A DNA stretch of 64,000 bases, taken from contig ML680055.1 of NCBI GenBank assembly GCA_007922225.1, positions 5,496,318 to 5,560,317 on the forward strand, given 5' to 3'. This DNA comes from Emydura subglobosa (lineage: Eukaryota > Chordata > Testudines > Chelidae). The notes under the pieces were generated by a model that was not told the DNA's origin, searched no databases, and was given only the letters and a program-made list of their open reading frames with translations. Position 1 is the stretch's first letter; every line of letters begins with the position of its first letter. Positions 1-11,135 of this stretch are shown here, in pieces. A program made the translations under genes and the position numbers.

Positions 1-1865
1 GAGAAAACTTAACTATGTCCTAGTTCCCAGCACTGGGTCTTGGGGTTTCACAGTCCCTCAACCTGGAAGGATACAGCAGCAGCAGGCAGCACCGTTAATT
101 CCACTTTGACATTTCTATGTAAGTGACAGAGGCAGATTAAAGATGCCAGTTGAAACGGGAGATTTATTAAGAACACACACACACTTCACTCCTAGCCAGT
201 GCTACAGGCTTTATTGGATCATACCTGATAAATGGATTATGACAATTGGTTTATTCTATTAGATTGCATTGCAAATGCCAGCTGTGTGCATGTGGCACTT
301 GCAGCCTGAGGGCAGAAGAGGCTCTGGAGGGGACATTAGGAATCGAAACCTTGAAAGCAGAGGAGCCTCTAGGGGAGCAGCAGGCACTGTCCATTTGGGA
401 ACATTAAGGGACTGAGCCATAGGGCTCCTCTCAGCTTGGAAATCTAGCTCTCAACATTTAAGGGATTCCTAGTTTTCAGAGAACAGCAGCTATTGTGTAT
501 TCAGGGCAGGCTGTTACAGAGGAAACACATTCATCATCTGCTCTGATGTAGCAGTTACTCTTGTTTTCTTAATCTAAAATAAAGGTTACTCTGACTTAAG
601 TACATGGCTGCTCTTTGTGCCTGGAGAACCATAATACGCTGTAGGGCCAGGGCACCAGAATAGTTACCCTGAAATAGAGCTAAATACAGATGAAGACTAA
701 TCTGACAGTATGAAGGGAGCTCAAAGACATGTGTTTTCTTCTGCTCGGGGTCCCAGCTAACCAGTAACACAGGGGCCCTTTTCTACTGTATTGTACTATA
801 GGAGGAAAAAATCTTCACAAACAAGGCTGCTTAATGGCATCAAGAGAGTCTCTCTCCTTCCCCAACCACCCAACCAACAATGGAAACACCCTGTGTGGGA
901 CAGATCCTCGCCACTGCAGCACTAAGGATTTCAGCATCAGCTCTCCTCACGCCTCTCCACCTGCTGTGCAGCCCGTGCCAGGAACCCCTCTCCCCAATTT
1001 CCCCCATTCTTTCTGTCATTCAGTGGAAGCAAGCAGCAAGCTGAGCAACTCAAGCAGCTCTCACTGAGAAGCATAAGACACCAGGTGAGGAGGGAAACTA
1101 GGTGGGGACAATAACATAACAAAAAACAAGACAGGTATCTGGCACTGCTACCTCCCACCCACAGTCTAACAGGCATACGTATCGCACCCCAGATAAATAA
1201 TAAACTTCCACTGGAAAATGCAGAGGTCAGTCACAAGTCTCACAGAACTAAAGCTCAGTATCAAGCTAGTGCTGCTCCTGGGGTTGGTCACAGCCGCACT
1301 CTACCCCACACTCCCAAACTTAAAGCCTACAGAGTCAGTACTAAACTGTTCAGAATAAGACTCACATGGGCTCCTGGGGAATCAGTCCACACCACACTTC
1401 AGTCCTGAACAGCAGCGAGAACAGCCCCTCTGCGATTTAGTGTTATCTGCCAAACAAAAGCTGCTTACCCAATGCTCTCCTCTATGCTGGAGATCTCAGG
1501 CTAGGTTAATCACCTACTGACAATCATCCTCAGATAAATTGGAAACACCTGAAGCAAGATCCCCAATTAAGTTATGCATGCTGGGAAATGGACGCCCAGA
1601 AGCAGTTAACCCATTCTGCTTCGCAGGGCAGTTGCCTTCCAAAATACCGTATATGAAATGGTAAAGGTCTGCATTCTCGTGGACACTGCATACAGGGAGC
1701 ACAACAAATTATTACCATCTCAGCTCCCAATAATTTAGCCACTGAAGTGATCCCAACATGGGCACAGGGAACAAGTGAGACACATGGGCCTGCCGGGGCC
1801 TTGAAATAAAACATCTGACAAAAAACAATGCAACCACCCTAAAAAGAGTTTTAAAAGCTGGTGAT
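1..1865. other. intergenic or intronic DNA, no gene recognised
   Basis: I see no exon, RNA gene or clear transposon here. The only simple repeat is a short CA run near 173-184. If the CpG island at 4.2-5.4 kb drives a minus-strand gene, this stretch would be its first intron, but nothing in the sequence proves that. Confidence 0.5.
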
Positions 1866-2690
1866 TTAATAGAATCAGAAAGTTAGAGCTGAAAAAATCC
1901 TATCTGACTGTCCAGTCTGTCTACAGCAGCCAATGCAGGATTGGTCCCTCCAGGGCATTTTCTAGTGCTTTATCCAATCCAGTTTTTGAAGACCCAAATA
2001 ATGGCGCTTCACCCTTTTAACTGAAAACTGTTCCATAGCGAAATACAGCACACACACTGAAGATTATATTCCAATATTCAGCATAGGCTTTTCCTTGATT
2101 TCAACCCATTACATCTAGCTAAACTCCAGGTTACTACACAGAGTGTTTCCCTCTTTCCTTGGCCTTAACAAATATTTGCAGAGTGTTACAGCCTTCCTTA
2201 GTCATCACTTTAAGCTATAAAACATGCAGCTAGCATTTTTAGGGCTAGATTTTTTTACAAGGGCGTGCACCTCAGATGCATGCTGGGTGCTGAGCCGTTG
2301 TGAAAACCTAGCCATAAGTAGCACAGTGGGAGCTGCTGGGGGCAGAGCACTTTTACAGATCTGACAACAAACTACGCAAAAGTGGGATCAGCCGTTATGG
2401 AAATTCAAGCCTGATTGTGGCTGCTAAGCCCTGGGAAATCTAGCCTTTAAAATTTCCTTATAAATCAAACCCTCCAGGTCAGGTCAGTTGCTGTTCTCTG
2501 AACTCCCTCCAGTGTCAATACTGTTCTGGTAACTCAGTGCCCAAAACTGAACGCAATATTCTAGGTCAGGGGAGCACCTGGCAGAGAACTATTACCTCCC
2601 TGCTCTGTGAATACAGTGTCTCTCTTAGGAATTTATTTGCCCCCATTATCACAGCATATGAGTGCCTACAATCTTTAATCCGGTTAAACC
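1866..2690 (-). mobile_element. old CR1/L3-like LINE fragment, minus strand, interrupted
   Basis: Read on the minus strand, the two flanks (about 1866-2237 and 2448-2690) resemble the 3' part of a CR1/L3 LINE. The plus-strand text has the typical wording 'cccaaaactgaacgcaata' and 'gaactattacctccctgctc'. It is highly diverged and carries no usable reading frame. A separate short repeat sits in its middle. The family call is from recalled consensus wording, not from alignment. Confidence 0.6.
2238..2447. mobile_element. MITE-like insertion inside the old CR1
   Basis: This segment splits the old CR1 copy. It starts near 'gggctagattttttta' and ends near 'ggaaatctagcc', so its ends are roughly inverted copies. 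It contains the wording 'gctgggtgctgagc' that recurs in other short palindromic repeats of this window (for example 14148-14305). The boundaries are approximate. Confidence 0.45.
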
Positions 2691-2702
2691 TAACACATCC
2701 TA

Positions 2703-2850
2703 GGAGGTCAGAAAGTGTTCTTACCCTCAGTTTACAGATGGGGAATGGAGGCACAGAGAGCATTAATGACATGCCCAAGGTCACACCAGAAGTACCTAAT
2801 AGAGCATGGTTCTAGGCTAGTGCCCTAGCCACTGGGATTTCCTTCCTCTC
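2703..2850 (-). repeat. tRNA-derived SINE (CORE/MIR-like) fragment, minus
   Basis: The plus strand shows the reverse complement of the usual SINE body: 'cagatggggaatggaggca', then 'ccaaggtcaca', then 'gtgccctagccactgggat', which corresponds to the tRNA-like head. It has many substitutions. Confidence 0.6.
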
Positions 2851-4179
2851 TACAGTCCAGAATTATCTATCCCATTGCAAACTCCTGTCTAACTTGCTGC
2901 CCACTCTTGCCTCTAGGTCTAGTTCATCATTACAGTTACCTGGGTATTTCTGACTCATTGAACATGTGTGCTTCAAATCAGTTCCCAAGTTGGACCTCAT
3001 TTGGTTTGAATCCTGTGAGTGCTGGCTGATGGAACACCCCTACCAGAGAAGCGATGTCGGCCTAGCATATTTTATGGAAATAAGAAGTCTATATGGGACT
3101 GTGAATCTTTTCAAGAACCAAGTGTCGATAAATCCCCACCCATGACCAAGGAAAGGGAAGGGAAGTTAAGAAAAAAGAAGGCTATTTAAAGTTTGCTAAA
3201 CAGTTTTTGGATAATTGCTACAGGCTTATAGAAACTTTGCAGAAGAAAGAAACAATCCAGTCCCTCTGGGGAAACGTTCTCCCCGCTTCAATTTCTTCAA
3301 GTGCTTGTGCTGTAAAAATGATATTATTGCCAACAAATGAAGCATAAGTCAGATGGACAGGAGAATACAAAGGGCAGGGCGAGTGGCACCTGGCTTAGGC
3401 TGCTGTCTGAGGATCTCTGCCCTCTTGTTACATCATATGACTAAATGCATCTCTCAGCTATCGCACAGCTTCAGCACTGACTGACAAAAGGTGTCCATCT
3501 GCTGACCAGGAAATGCAGCAGAGAGAAAAGGCCTGCCATCAGTTACCTGAGGGACCAAACCTATTCTGCTGGCGGGTGCACAACACTCATGGGTTTTTGG
3601 CACAGGCTTGGCCCTTACAAAGCCAGATGCATACAGGAGTGAGTGAGCGCCATGCCTTGAGAAAGGTAAGTGTGAGGCAGTGGATCCTCTCTGCTAAAAC
3701 ACCATCTTCACCTTTCCCCTCCTTCCCATAGACAAGCCTGTTCAACCCCAAAACAGCACAGGAGGTGCAAACCCACGGGAACTAAGGCCCAGAGCCCATA
3801 AAAGGCCGAGTTTCACACAGCTCCCACGAGGCCTGAGGCCATCCCTCCGCGGTGGCACTGTTCGGACAGAGTAGACATTCTAGGCATGCTGTGGCGACTG
3901 AAAGCATGGCACTGAACCGCACCTGCTGGTGCCATGGGCTTTAATAGAGCAGCTGAACGCACTCCCCCCCACTACTGCATGCCTGGGGTCGGGCCTGGCT
4001 ATGCTGCACTTTTGGATGGGGAGCGGCTCTGGCCATGCCAGCCTGACTCACCTGGCCCCCTAGAAGCCTAAGCACCGGTGTGCCAGCCACCACCCTACAC
4101 AGGAGCCCCCGTCCCACACCCAATTACAGCCTGCACATTGGGGCAGCCAGACCCTACCCCGATGTCTTCCCACTATTAA
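2851..4179. other. no gene recognised
   Basis: There is no exon-like frame, RNA gene or clear repeat. GC content rises towards 4 kb as the CpG island is approached. Confidence 0.5.
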
Positions 4180-4559
4180 GCTTTTGCGAGTGCTTCGCGC
4201 TAGGCATCCAAAACCCGGAGGGGAGGGGAGGGAGGGTGTCAAACAAGCGATCCAGGTAGTTGCTCTTTCCGGACCCAAACTGCCCCGCACCCCGGCTACC
4301 GCCTGCCACGGGCTGGTGCCAGCCGCAGCGCGTCTGCTCGGGGGCGTCGGGACGGGTTTAGCGTAGGAAACGCTGCATACCGGAGGGGCCGGGTGCACCC
4401 AGAGTGGCTCAGCCGGGCCACCCCTGTTTCGGAGCAGGGATACCCCCTGAGAGCCAAGACACTCCCCCTCCCCCACCCTGGAGCCAGGGGCCTGAGCAGG
4501 TGGGGAGGTGCGGGGGGGGGGCGCTCTGGACCTGGGGCTCAGTGGGGGCCTGAACCAGG

Positions 4560-4712
4560 GGCTCAGAGACATGGGGGGGCCTCAGAGACATGGGGGGGCT
4601 CCCAGATATGGGGGGCTCAGAGGCACCGACCCCACGGTGGGCGGAGGGGGGGGCCCCCAGACGGGGGGGGCTCAGAGGCACCGACCCCACGGTGGACCGA
4701 GGGGGGGGTCTC
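4560..4712. repeat. G-rich minisatellite in the CpG island
   Basis: Short units such as 'agacatgggggg' and 'ggctcagaggcaccgacc' repeat in tandem, separated by runs of 6-8 G. A unit of about 40 bp occurs twice, near 4614 and 4672. The plus strand has many closely spaced G runs and could form G-quadruplexes. Confidence 0.7.
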
Positions 4713-4858
4713 AACTTCCGGTGGCTTTGCCCAGGAAGGGGGTGAGACCCGGCGCCCAGACGCTGCAGCGATGGGCGCAGTCGCAGACCCCAGCCGCCCT
4801 GTGGCAGAGCGGGCTCCCTGCCCCGGCTCCCGCCCTGGACGCTGGGCCTCGGCTCCTA

Positions 4859-4862
4859 CCTG
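4859..4862 (-). promoter_or_regulatory. candidate 5' splice donor, minus strand
   Basis: The reverse strand reads GACGCAG then GTAGGAGCC, an almost ideal vertebrate donor inside the CpG island. It would end a non-coding first exon that starts near the RFX site and would splice to the left, out of the window. Confidence 0.4.
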
Positions 4863-4950
4863 CGTCGGGGCCGGGCTGGCGCTTCCTGCTGCCGGCTCCC
4901 TGAGGAGCGGCTCCGCCGGGAGGGGCCGGGCCCGGGCTCAGGGCCGCCGC

Positions 4951-4964
4951 GTTGCCGCGGCAAC
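4951..4964. promoter_or_regulatory. perfect RFX X-box palindrome
   Basis: GTTGCCGCGGCAAC is a perfect 14-bp inverted repeat that fits the RFX consensus GTNRCC, spacer of 0-3, RGYAAC. Such X-boxes are bound by RFX-family factors, often in promoters. It sits between the two outward-facing donors of this CpG island. Confidence 0.6.
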
Positions 4965-5013
4965 GGACACGCCGCTGACTGGCTGCCCCGCGCCGCTGAC
5001 GGCCGGGAAGGGG

Positions 5014-5019
5014 CAGGTA
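5014..5019 (+). promoter_or_regulatory. candidate 5' splice donor, plus strand
   Basis: The plus strand reads GGGGCAG then GTACGG, a good donor match inside the CpG island. It could end the first exon of a plus-strand non-coding or 5'-UTR transcript. No downstream acceptor was identified. Confidence 0.3.
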
Positions 5020-5404
5020 CGGGGCCGGCCCGGCCGCGGGGGCAGGGCGGGAGCGTGTCGCGTGTCACCCGTCCCGGGGGGGGGGCAACGGCGCGGGGGG
5101 GGCGCGTAACCGTCCTGAGGGGGCGGGGCGGGGCTCTAGGCGTGCACCTGTGCAACGGCTGTTTGCTGCCCCCCCCCCGTGCCCGGGGCCTGCCCCTCCC
5201 CGCATTCCCCGGGGTGGGACCCGTCGCTGCCCGGGTGGGGGCGGCTCCGGCTGGATCGAGCCGCGGCCCCTGCCCCGCCGGAGAGTGTGCGGGCGCCCGG
5301 CTCGTGGTGCGCAGCTGAGCCCGGAGCTTCCCGCAGGGGCCGCGGCTTCTCCGACCCCCCAAACACAGGCCCGGCCCCGGCCTCCCTGGCTTAGCTGGGG
5401 GCGC

Positions 5405-5720
5405 TGCCCCCTCACCCCCCAACTGTGCCCCCTCCCCCGACTCTCCACTGTACCCCCACCCTCCAGTCTGCCCCCACTCAGTCCCCCACTGCACCCCCAG
5501 CTCCCCACTGCACCCCCAGACCCTCATCTACTGCCNNNNNNNNNNCTGCACCCCCAGCTCCCCACTGCACCCCCAGACCCTCATCTACTGCCACTGAGCC
5601 CCCAGACTCTCCACTGCACCCCCCCAGCCTCCTGCTTGCCGCCACTCAGTCCCCCACTGCAGCCCCAGATCCCCACCTTATCCCCAGCCTTCTGTCTACC
5701 CCCACTCCAGCCCTCTCTGT
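5405..5720. repeat. C-rich tandem repeat (minisatellite)
   Basis: Degenerate units of about 15-35 bp built on 'ctccccactgcaccccca' repeat throughout. The open frames here are by-products of the repeat. A sequencing gap splits the array. Confidence 0.8.
5536..5545. other. assembly gap (10 N) flanked by identical 47-bp copies
   Basis: Positions 5489-5535 and 5546-5592 are identical over all 47 bases. A fixed 10-N spacer between identical ends is what scaffolding produces when two overlapping contig ends are not merged. Confidence 0.9.
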
Positions 5721-6557
5721 GGCCCCCCTGCGTGCCCAGCCCTCCCTCCATCCGCACCCTGCTGCTACCAATTTTGTGCAGCTCCCTGTGTGACGTCATG
5801 CAAATTAAGTCAAGCTAATTTGCATACTTGTCAATAGCCATATACTCTGGCGCATGGTCAGCACCGGCTCCATCCAAGCAGTGGCCAAGCGGGTGCTAGG
5901 TTGGGGTGACTGGGGGGAGAAGCTGGGAGGAGTCAGTGCCGGCCCAGAGAAGAAGGATGGGCCAGGGGTCAAGGTGCTGGCGTGGGAGACCCTCCCTCCC
6001 TCCTGGAGCAGGCGTTGGGGCGGCAGCACACTTGGAGGGAGGGACTTTCCTCTCCTGGCTCCCCCCGGGGGCCCAGCAGCCACACTCACAGCTGTTAGGC
6101 AGCTCTGGGGAGGGAGACCAAGAAGGAACTTTTGAAGTGCTGAGAGCGGTTAGCCATGCCAGGGGCTCTGAGGGTGGGATCCATAACTAGACTTAGGTGC
6201 TAAGAGCTTGTTTTAGGTGCCTAAGTCCCAGTTTAGGCTCCACGGTGATCCACAAAATCCGGTGAGGGCCTGAACTCACGCAATGCCTCTGTCAGGGTAA
6301 AAGGTCCCTCGGTGCCGAATGCCTACATTTTAGTGGTGGGCATGGGCCCTGCTGCTCCTGTGACGAGAGCACAAAGAGAATTAAAAAAAACCTCACCACA
6401 ACCAGATCAACACGACATCTCTGTGCCTGTGCTGCTCTCCCAAAGGAACACAGCGAAGAGACGGGAACGTGTTGTTGAAATTATTTCCTTAGTCGGAACC
6501 TACTTGTCTTGGCAACCGCACTCCCACGTCCAGTTTTTGACGGATAGGGTTGACGGC
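5721..6557. other. intergenic, one palindromic repeat fragment
   Basis: No gene is seen. Around 6185-6262 the text 'cttaggtgctaagag' and 'aggtgcctaagtccc' belongs to the dispersed palindromic 'ggtgcctaa' repeat found several times in this window. Confidence 0.45.
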
Positions 6558-6760
6558 GATGTTGGCCAACCAGTAGGGCCCTGGACTATGACTCAGGAGA
6601 CTTGGCTTCTATGTCTTGCTTTGCTACTGAGCTGCTGTGTGACCTTGCTCAGATCCATTCACCGCTCTTTCCCTCCCACGCTTTGCCGGTTTAGACTGTA
6701 AGCACGTCGGGGTGGGGACCGTCTCTGTGCTCGCTGACAGGGCCCTGATCTCTATTGAAG
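6558..6760 (+). repeat. tRNA-derived SINE (CORE/MIR-like), plus
   Basis: It contains 'ggccctggactatgactcag', 'gacttggcttctatg' and 'gctgtgtgaccttgctcag', matching the tRNA-like head and body of this SINE family. The end near 6700-6760 has 'gactgtaagcacgtcggggt'. Confidence 0.65.
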
Positions 6761-7929
6761 CCTCCACCAACGGCCATAATGCAATGACTAACGAAAGCTT
6801 TACCGCCAGAGTCACTCAGCCCAGTCCAGCCCTGGTGGACTGAGCGGAACTGCACCCATTTATACCAGGGCTGGGGCTGGCTCATCGCAAGCCTCATTTT
6901 TGATACGTAAGTTCACTTTATAGTTTCTGTTCTCACTAGAAGTTGAGGCTCCTGACTTAAAGGCCAGACTGGCCTCTGGTTAGCCAAGAGGGAGATTCTG
7001 AAGACCTGAGTGCCCCCTTGTGACCAAAATGGACAACTGCACCTATCGATATCAAAATGTGACACATTACAAATCCTCAAAATAGAACTGATAAAAACCG
7101 AAACAGACTACCCCATTGTGAAGACCTCCCCGCTGACTGGAATCTAAACATTCCCTTTCAACAAGCCATCCCTTTGGGTCCATAGCAGAGCTGGGAGATT
7201 TTGTACTGGAATCATAAAACAGGCAAAATTTGTTCGTTACACATCCAAAACTTGGGCCTGATTGCTAAATGGGGTCCCAAAAATTCAAGCTATTCTAGGA
7301 AACGTTTCAAATGGAACCGTGCAGATGTATGTAGGAAATGGTCTTTCGTTGCAGTAGGATTTCTGGCTGCTGGTACCATGGAGAAGAGGGATTGTGAGAG
7401 TGTCTGTGTATTTGGGATTACAGCAACTAAGAGCCAGGGAAAAGAGAGTTGGAAATTGGAGGAGTGGGAGGTAAGCTAGGGCATTGGTCAGCCTGGATTA
7501 GTGGTTTTGGGTGCTTATGTAGCAAGGCGGTGGCAGGAACAAATCCAGATCTGGATTCTAGTCCACTATGTTATCCTTCAAGAAAAGTAGGATGGAATCA
7601 CTGGGCAACATGTGCCAAAGTCGCCACATATCCAGAGAGAACCTGGAAGGTCAGGCATGCAAAGCTCCAAATCCGTCTGCAACAACACACAGCAAAGGGC
7701 CTTTTCCTGAATTCCAGGATACAAAGCAGCTGCTCTCTGAGCAAACTCCTCTGTGAGGGTTCAGTGGGAGAGACTGTCCCTGCCCCAGTTCCTTTACACC
7801 GCTGTTTTGGTGCACAGGGATGGTAGACGCGCCACATTGGCCAAAGAGAGTGCCCCCCAGTAGCACAGGAGCAGTGTCGAGCTGGGATAGGGGTTATTGA
7901 GCTCTTGAAAATCTCGCCCTTAACATGCA
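6761..7929. other. no gene recognised
   Basis: Ordinary intergenic sequence. The open frames here lack any family resemblance or splice context. Confidence 0.45.
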
Positions 7930-8015
7930 CAATTGGGCCAGATTTTCACAAGAATTCAGCACCCACCAGGCACCCAAGCGCTGGGCCCTGTTGTGAAAAA
8001 TCCAGCCGCTCCCAT
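7930..8015. repeat. palindromic short repeat (MITE-like) fragment
   Basis: It begins 'tgggccagattttcacaag' and contains 'cagcacccaccaggcac' and 'tgtgaaaaatccagc', so the ends are inverted versions of each other. The same wording recurs at 14148-14305 and 42985-43060. Confidence 0.5.
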
Positions 8016-8261
8016 GGGTGCCCACTTGTGTTTCTTCTGTGAAAAATACCATTTTCGTGTGTCCTTAGGGCTGCAGGCCACTAGGTGTCAGAAGAAGCCC
8101 AGAAATCCACAGTCCCCACTGTGTTGAACCGGCGGGTTGTATTCACTGCAGGATCCATGAAGAGAAGGGGATGAAAAAAAAAACCAAGAGACTAGGTTGT
8201 CCTTGGGAGGTGCCAGGGACTTTGGCTTTTTCTAGACTAGATGCATTGTCCGTGTTTGCAA

Positions 8262-8460
8262 GGTGTAACAGACAGCGGTACGGGCAATGGGGTGAGGAGA
8301 CCTGCCTTCTAGCCTCCATTCTGCCTCTTACTCACTGTGTAACCGTGGACGGGGCTCTTGCCTGTTCTGTGTATTAGTGTCTCCATCTCCAGCCTGGGAA
8401 TTGTAACGCTCAGCAGGCTGTGGGGCTTGACCAGTGAGTGTCTGTAAAGTGGCTGGTGGA
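8262..8460 (+). repeat. degenerate SINE (CORE/MIR-like), plus
   Basis: It retains 'tgaggagacctgccttctag', 'ctcactgtgtaaccgtgga' and 'gtctccatctccagcctggg', the worn body of the SINE. Confidence 0.5.
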
Positions 8461-9364
8461 AGCGTGACTAGCCTTCGCTTACAGAAAAATGAAGCCTCCT
8501 GCTAAGCTCAGACATCCCACCCCTCTAACATGCCTTTATGTCCAGTCTCCTGCTCAACCTACCAGCCAATTCCATGTGCCGTGTAATGAAATTGCATGTG
8601 ACAGGCATTTAAATACTCATTAACACACAGGCACGTACTACAGGGGATGGGCTCCAAGCAAGAATGTGGTGCTTTGCAGCTAAAAGTACCCCCTAGGAAT
8701 AGGTCCGCTAAGTAGAGTGAGGTGGGAAGCTCAACTGAGTATTCCCCCGACCCCTCCTAAAACAACACCACCCCCACTCTCCTCGGTAGTGTAGATCTAC
8801 GCAGGTAGACGGCTGACCCCCATGGAGCCCCGGTGAATTCACTGGGACTTCACACGGGGGCAGCCGCCCGCTCACATAGATCACCAAGCAGGATCAGGGA
8901 CCACCGGCCTGCATTTCCCAAGCAGTTCAATCTGATGTGGGTGTTGTCGTCAATTCCTCTCCTAAACTGTTGTGCAGTGGCCACTTTCCGAAATGGGACC
9001 CTACCCTCTCCCAGCGGCACAGTGGATCAAGATCCAGCATTAAGATTAGTGCTGGGCAAAAGGAACAAGCTTTTCCCCATTCCCCCTCAAACAAAACATT
9101 GCAGGAACGTTTCACTGAAGTCCCAATAGAACACAGACAGATTTCTGAGGGAAATCGTCAAAAACCTGCCTTGTTTTCTGCCAGTTCACTTGTCTGGCTT
9201 CTCGGCAGCCGCAGCTCCCGTGAGCCACGGCTCCCAGACAGCCCGCCTTATAGTCAGGGACCTGAGAGCTCCCAGATCCTAATGAAATCAAATTTAGAAA
9301 TATCAAAATCCTCTATGAAACAGGGGAGAGTTAGGCACCTAAATTCCTTGGATAATCTGAATTT
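8461..9364. other. no gene recognised
   Basis: No exon, RNA gene or repeat could be identified with confidence. Confidence 0.45.
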
Positions 9365-9452
9365 GAATGATTTGCCCCATGTTTCACAGAAAGGCAGTGT
9401 CAGAGCAGAGACCTGGCTAGCACCCTGACCACTGGACCACCCTTCCTCTCAC
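9365..9452 (-). repeat. SINE fragment, minus
   Basis: 'tgccccatgtttcacagaaa' followed by 'gctagcaccctgaccactgg' is the reverse complement of the SINE body and tRNA-like head. Confidence 0.55.
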
Positions 9453-9939
9453 AAGCGCCCTTTAAAAAAACCTGGACTCACACTCAACATAACTACTCTT
9501 GGTTTTTACACTTTTCACGCCTGGTTACCAAGTTTTCGAATCCAGCTCCCACAGAACCAGCCTATGCTACAGAGACCAAAAAGCAGCTCAGGGCCTGATT
9601 CTCCATTGCCCTGCACCATCTACAGTCCTTTACACTAGTGAACACTGAGTGCGACGTGGATGTAAAAAGCTACCACATCCAAAGGGCAGTTTTTTACGGC
9701 CACTTTGCCCTATGCATGTGACCAACAGGCAAGGTGCAGAGCAACAATCTGCCCATGAGTACTGTATATTTCTTTTTTACATAATCACTGACCCACATAA
9801 TGGCAAAGTTTACTTGGTGATACTTCAACCAGCAGTGAGACAAAACTGGGCACTAAATTCCTCTTGCCAGTGTTGAATGTGTGACACATTTCTGTTTCAC
9901 GGCGGGGAGGGGATTCTCTACACAGATTTGGTATCATTA

Positions 9940-10140
9940 TGACTATATTGGTTTAACCACTGATCTAGGTAAAGCAATACAGCGCCCGAATGTTAAATTT
10001 ATTGCGATAAGCTATACCGATATCAGCACCTTTTTTCAGACACAAATACATCCACACTAGCGGGCTGCATCACTTTAACTATACCTGTTGCTAAAGCAAT
10101 CTAGCTGCAGCGGGACCAACCTTATAGGCAGACAAACCCT
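9940..10140. mobile_element. Harbinger-type MITE fragment
   Basis: 'tattggtttaaccactgatc' and 'cacactagcgggctgcatca' with 'ttaactatacc' resemble the 'taccggtttaactatacc' palindromic MITE common in turtles and crocodilians. The ends are worn. Confidence 0.45.
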
Positions 10141-11062
10141 GGTTGAAAATTGCCACCGGTTGAACTTTATCACTAGGCAGGAGCCAGAGTTTATTCCTTT
10201 ATCGTGAGTTTCAGTGCCCAAAACCAAGTGCAAGTCTGACAATCAGTAAATCATGCTAATCCCTCTTTTCCCCTAGAGTCTCAGGAAAAACAATACCTGT
10301 AGCATGATTGCAATCAAGGTCCAGAGTGTAACCTGCCATCAGCCCACATCCCATGATGAAGACTGATTAATAGACATATTATTGGGAAATCATTTATTAG
10401 TACTAATCAGCAAGATAATGCGACCATAATTTATAAACGAGTACTAGGTGCAGAACTGCATGTTGCTGACTAAACATCTACCCGGGTTCGAAGTGTAGAG
10501 ATGGTTTAATGGACTGGGAGCTGTTGGGCACAAGCGGGGGAAAAGATATTTCCAGGAGGCTGAGTTATATCCCAGGGTAATGAATCAGCTCTCAGACCTG
10601 GAATACCGTGATCTACAGAAGACAGAGAGTCACCTCCCCTCCCCAGCCTGAGCCCATAGCTTCCTGGCAGCGGACACCATGGGGATTGACTGTGAGGACA
10701 AGGATTAGGACAGCGTTAAGGAGAATGGATGGGAAGGGACTCACTTAAGGCAATGGGTGGGACTGCTCAGTTATCTCCCCCATTGTGTCTTTGCTGATTA
10801 GCCCCTGTCCCTGGGTACAGGACTTTGCCGTGAACAGGGCCCAGTCTCCACTGAGTTCCTGTAGTCCCTATTGCTCTGAGCTCTCCAGGCTGCTTTGCTG
10901 TTTGTTTCTGGTCTCCTGTGAAACGCTGTACAGGGCAGCGGTGAGGCTTGCTTTTCCTAGTGTAGCTGATCAAAAAAGGGCCCTTGGTGCCCAAAGAAAG
11001 TCCTGGTTGGGACAGAGCAGGCAGGAGGCATCACTGCTTGAAGACTGAGGCTCAGAGCCGCA
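10141..11062. other. no gene recognised
   Basis: No exon-like frame or clear repeat. Confidence 0.45.
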
Positions 11063-11135
11063 AAGGTATTTAGGTGCCTAACTCCCTTTGAAATCAGATG
11101 TTAGGTCCAGCCAAGGTATTTAGGTGCCTGAGTGA
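11063..11135. repeat. 'tatttaggtgcct' repeat, two copies
   Basis: 'aggtatttaggtgcct' occurs at about 11065 and again at about 11115, about 50 bp apart. The unit belongs to the dispersed palindromic repeat also seen near 6200 and 36157. Confidence 0.55.

Larger units (their letters stand above)
4180..5400. promoter_or_regulatory. CpG island, probable divergent promoter
   Basis: The stretch is very GC- and CpG-rich compared with its surroundings, which is the usual mark of a vertebrate promoter. It contains a perfect RFX-type palindrome at 4951-4964. A consensus 5' splice donor lies on the minus strand at 4859/4860 (CAG then GTAGGA) and a second on the plus strand at 5016/5017 (CAG then GTACGG). 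That arrangement fits two non-coding first exons leaving in opposite directions. In mammals CYB561 lies upstream of ACE on the opposite strand, so the minus-strand product could be CYB561. That is inference from gene order; no CYB561 codon is visible. Long open frames here are side effects of the GC content. Confidence 0.6.

Noticed and set aside
1..4180. Coding exons of CYB561 on the minus strand
   Set aside because: Gene order makes CYB561 plausible nearby, but no frame shows its membrane segments or conserved histidines, so no exon is called.
5150..5818. A 222-codon plus-strand open frame in the C-rich repeat
   Set aside because: It crosses the N gap and is made of repeat units (proline/leucine-rich). 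It is not a gene.
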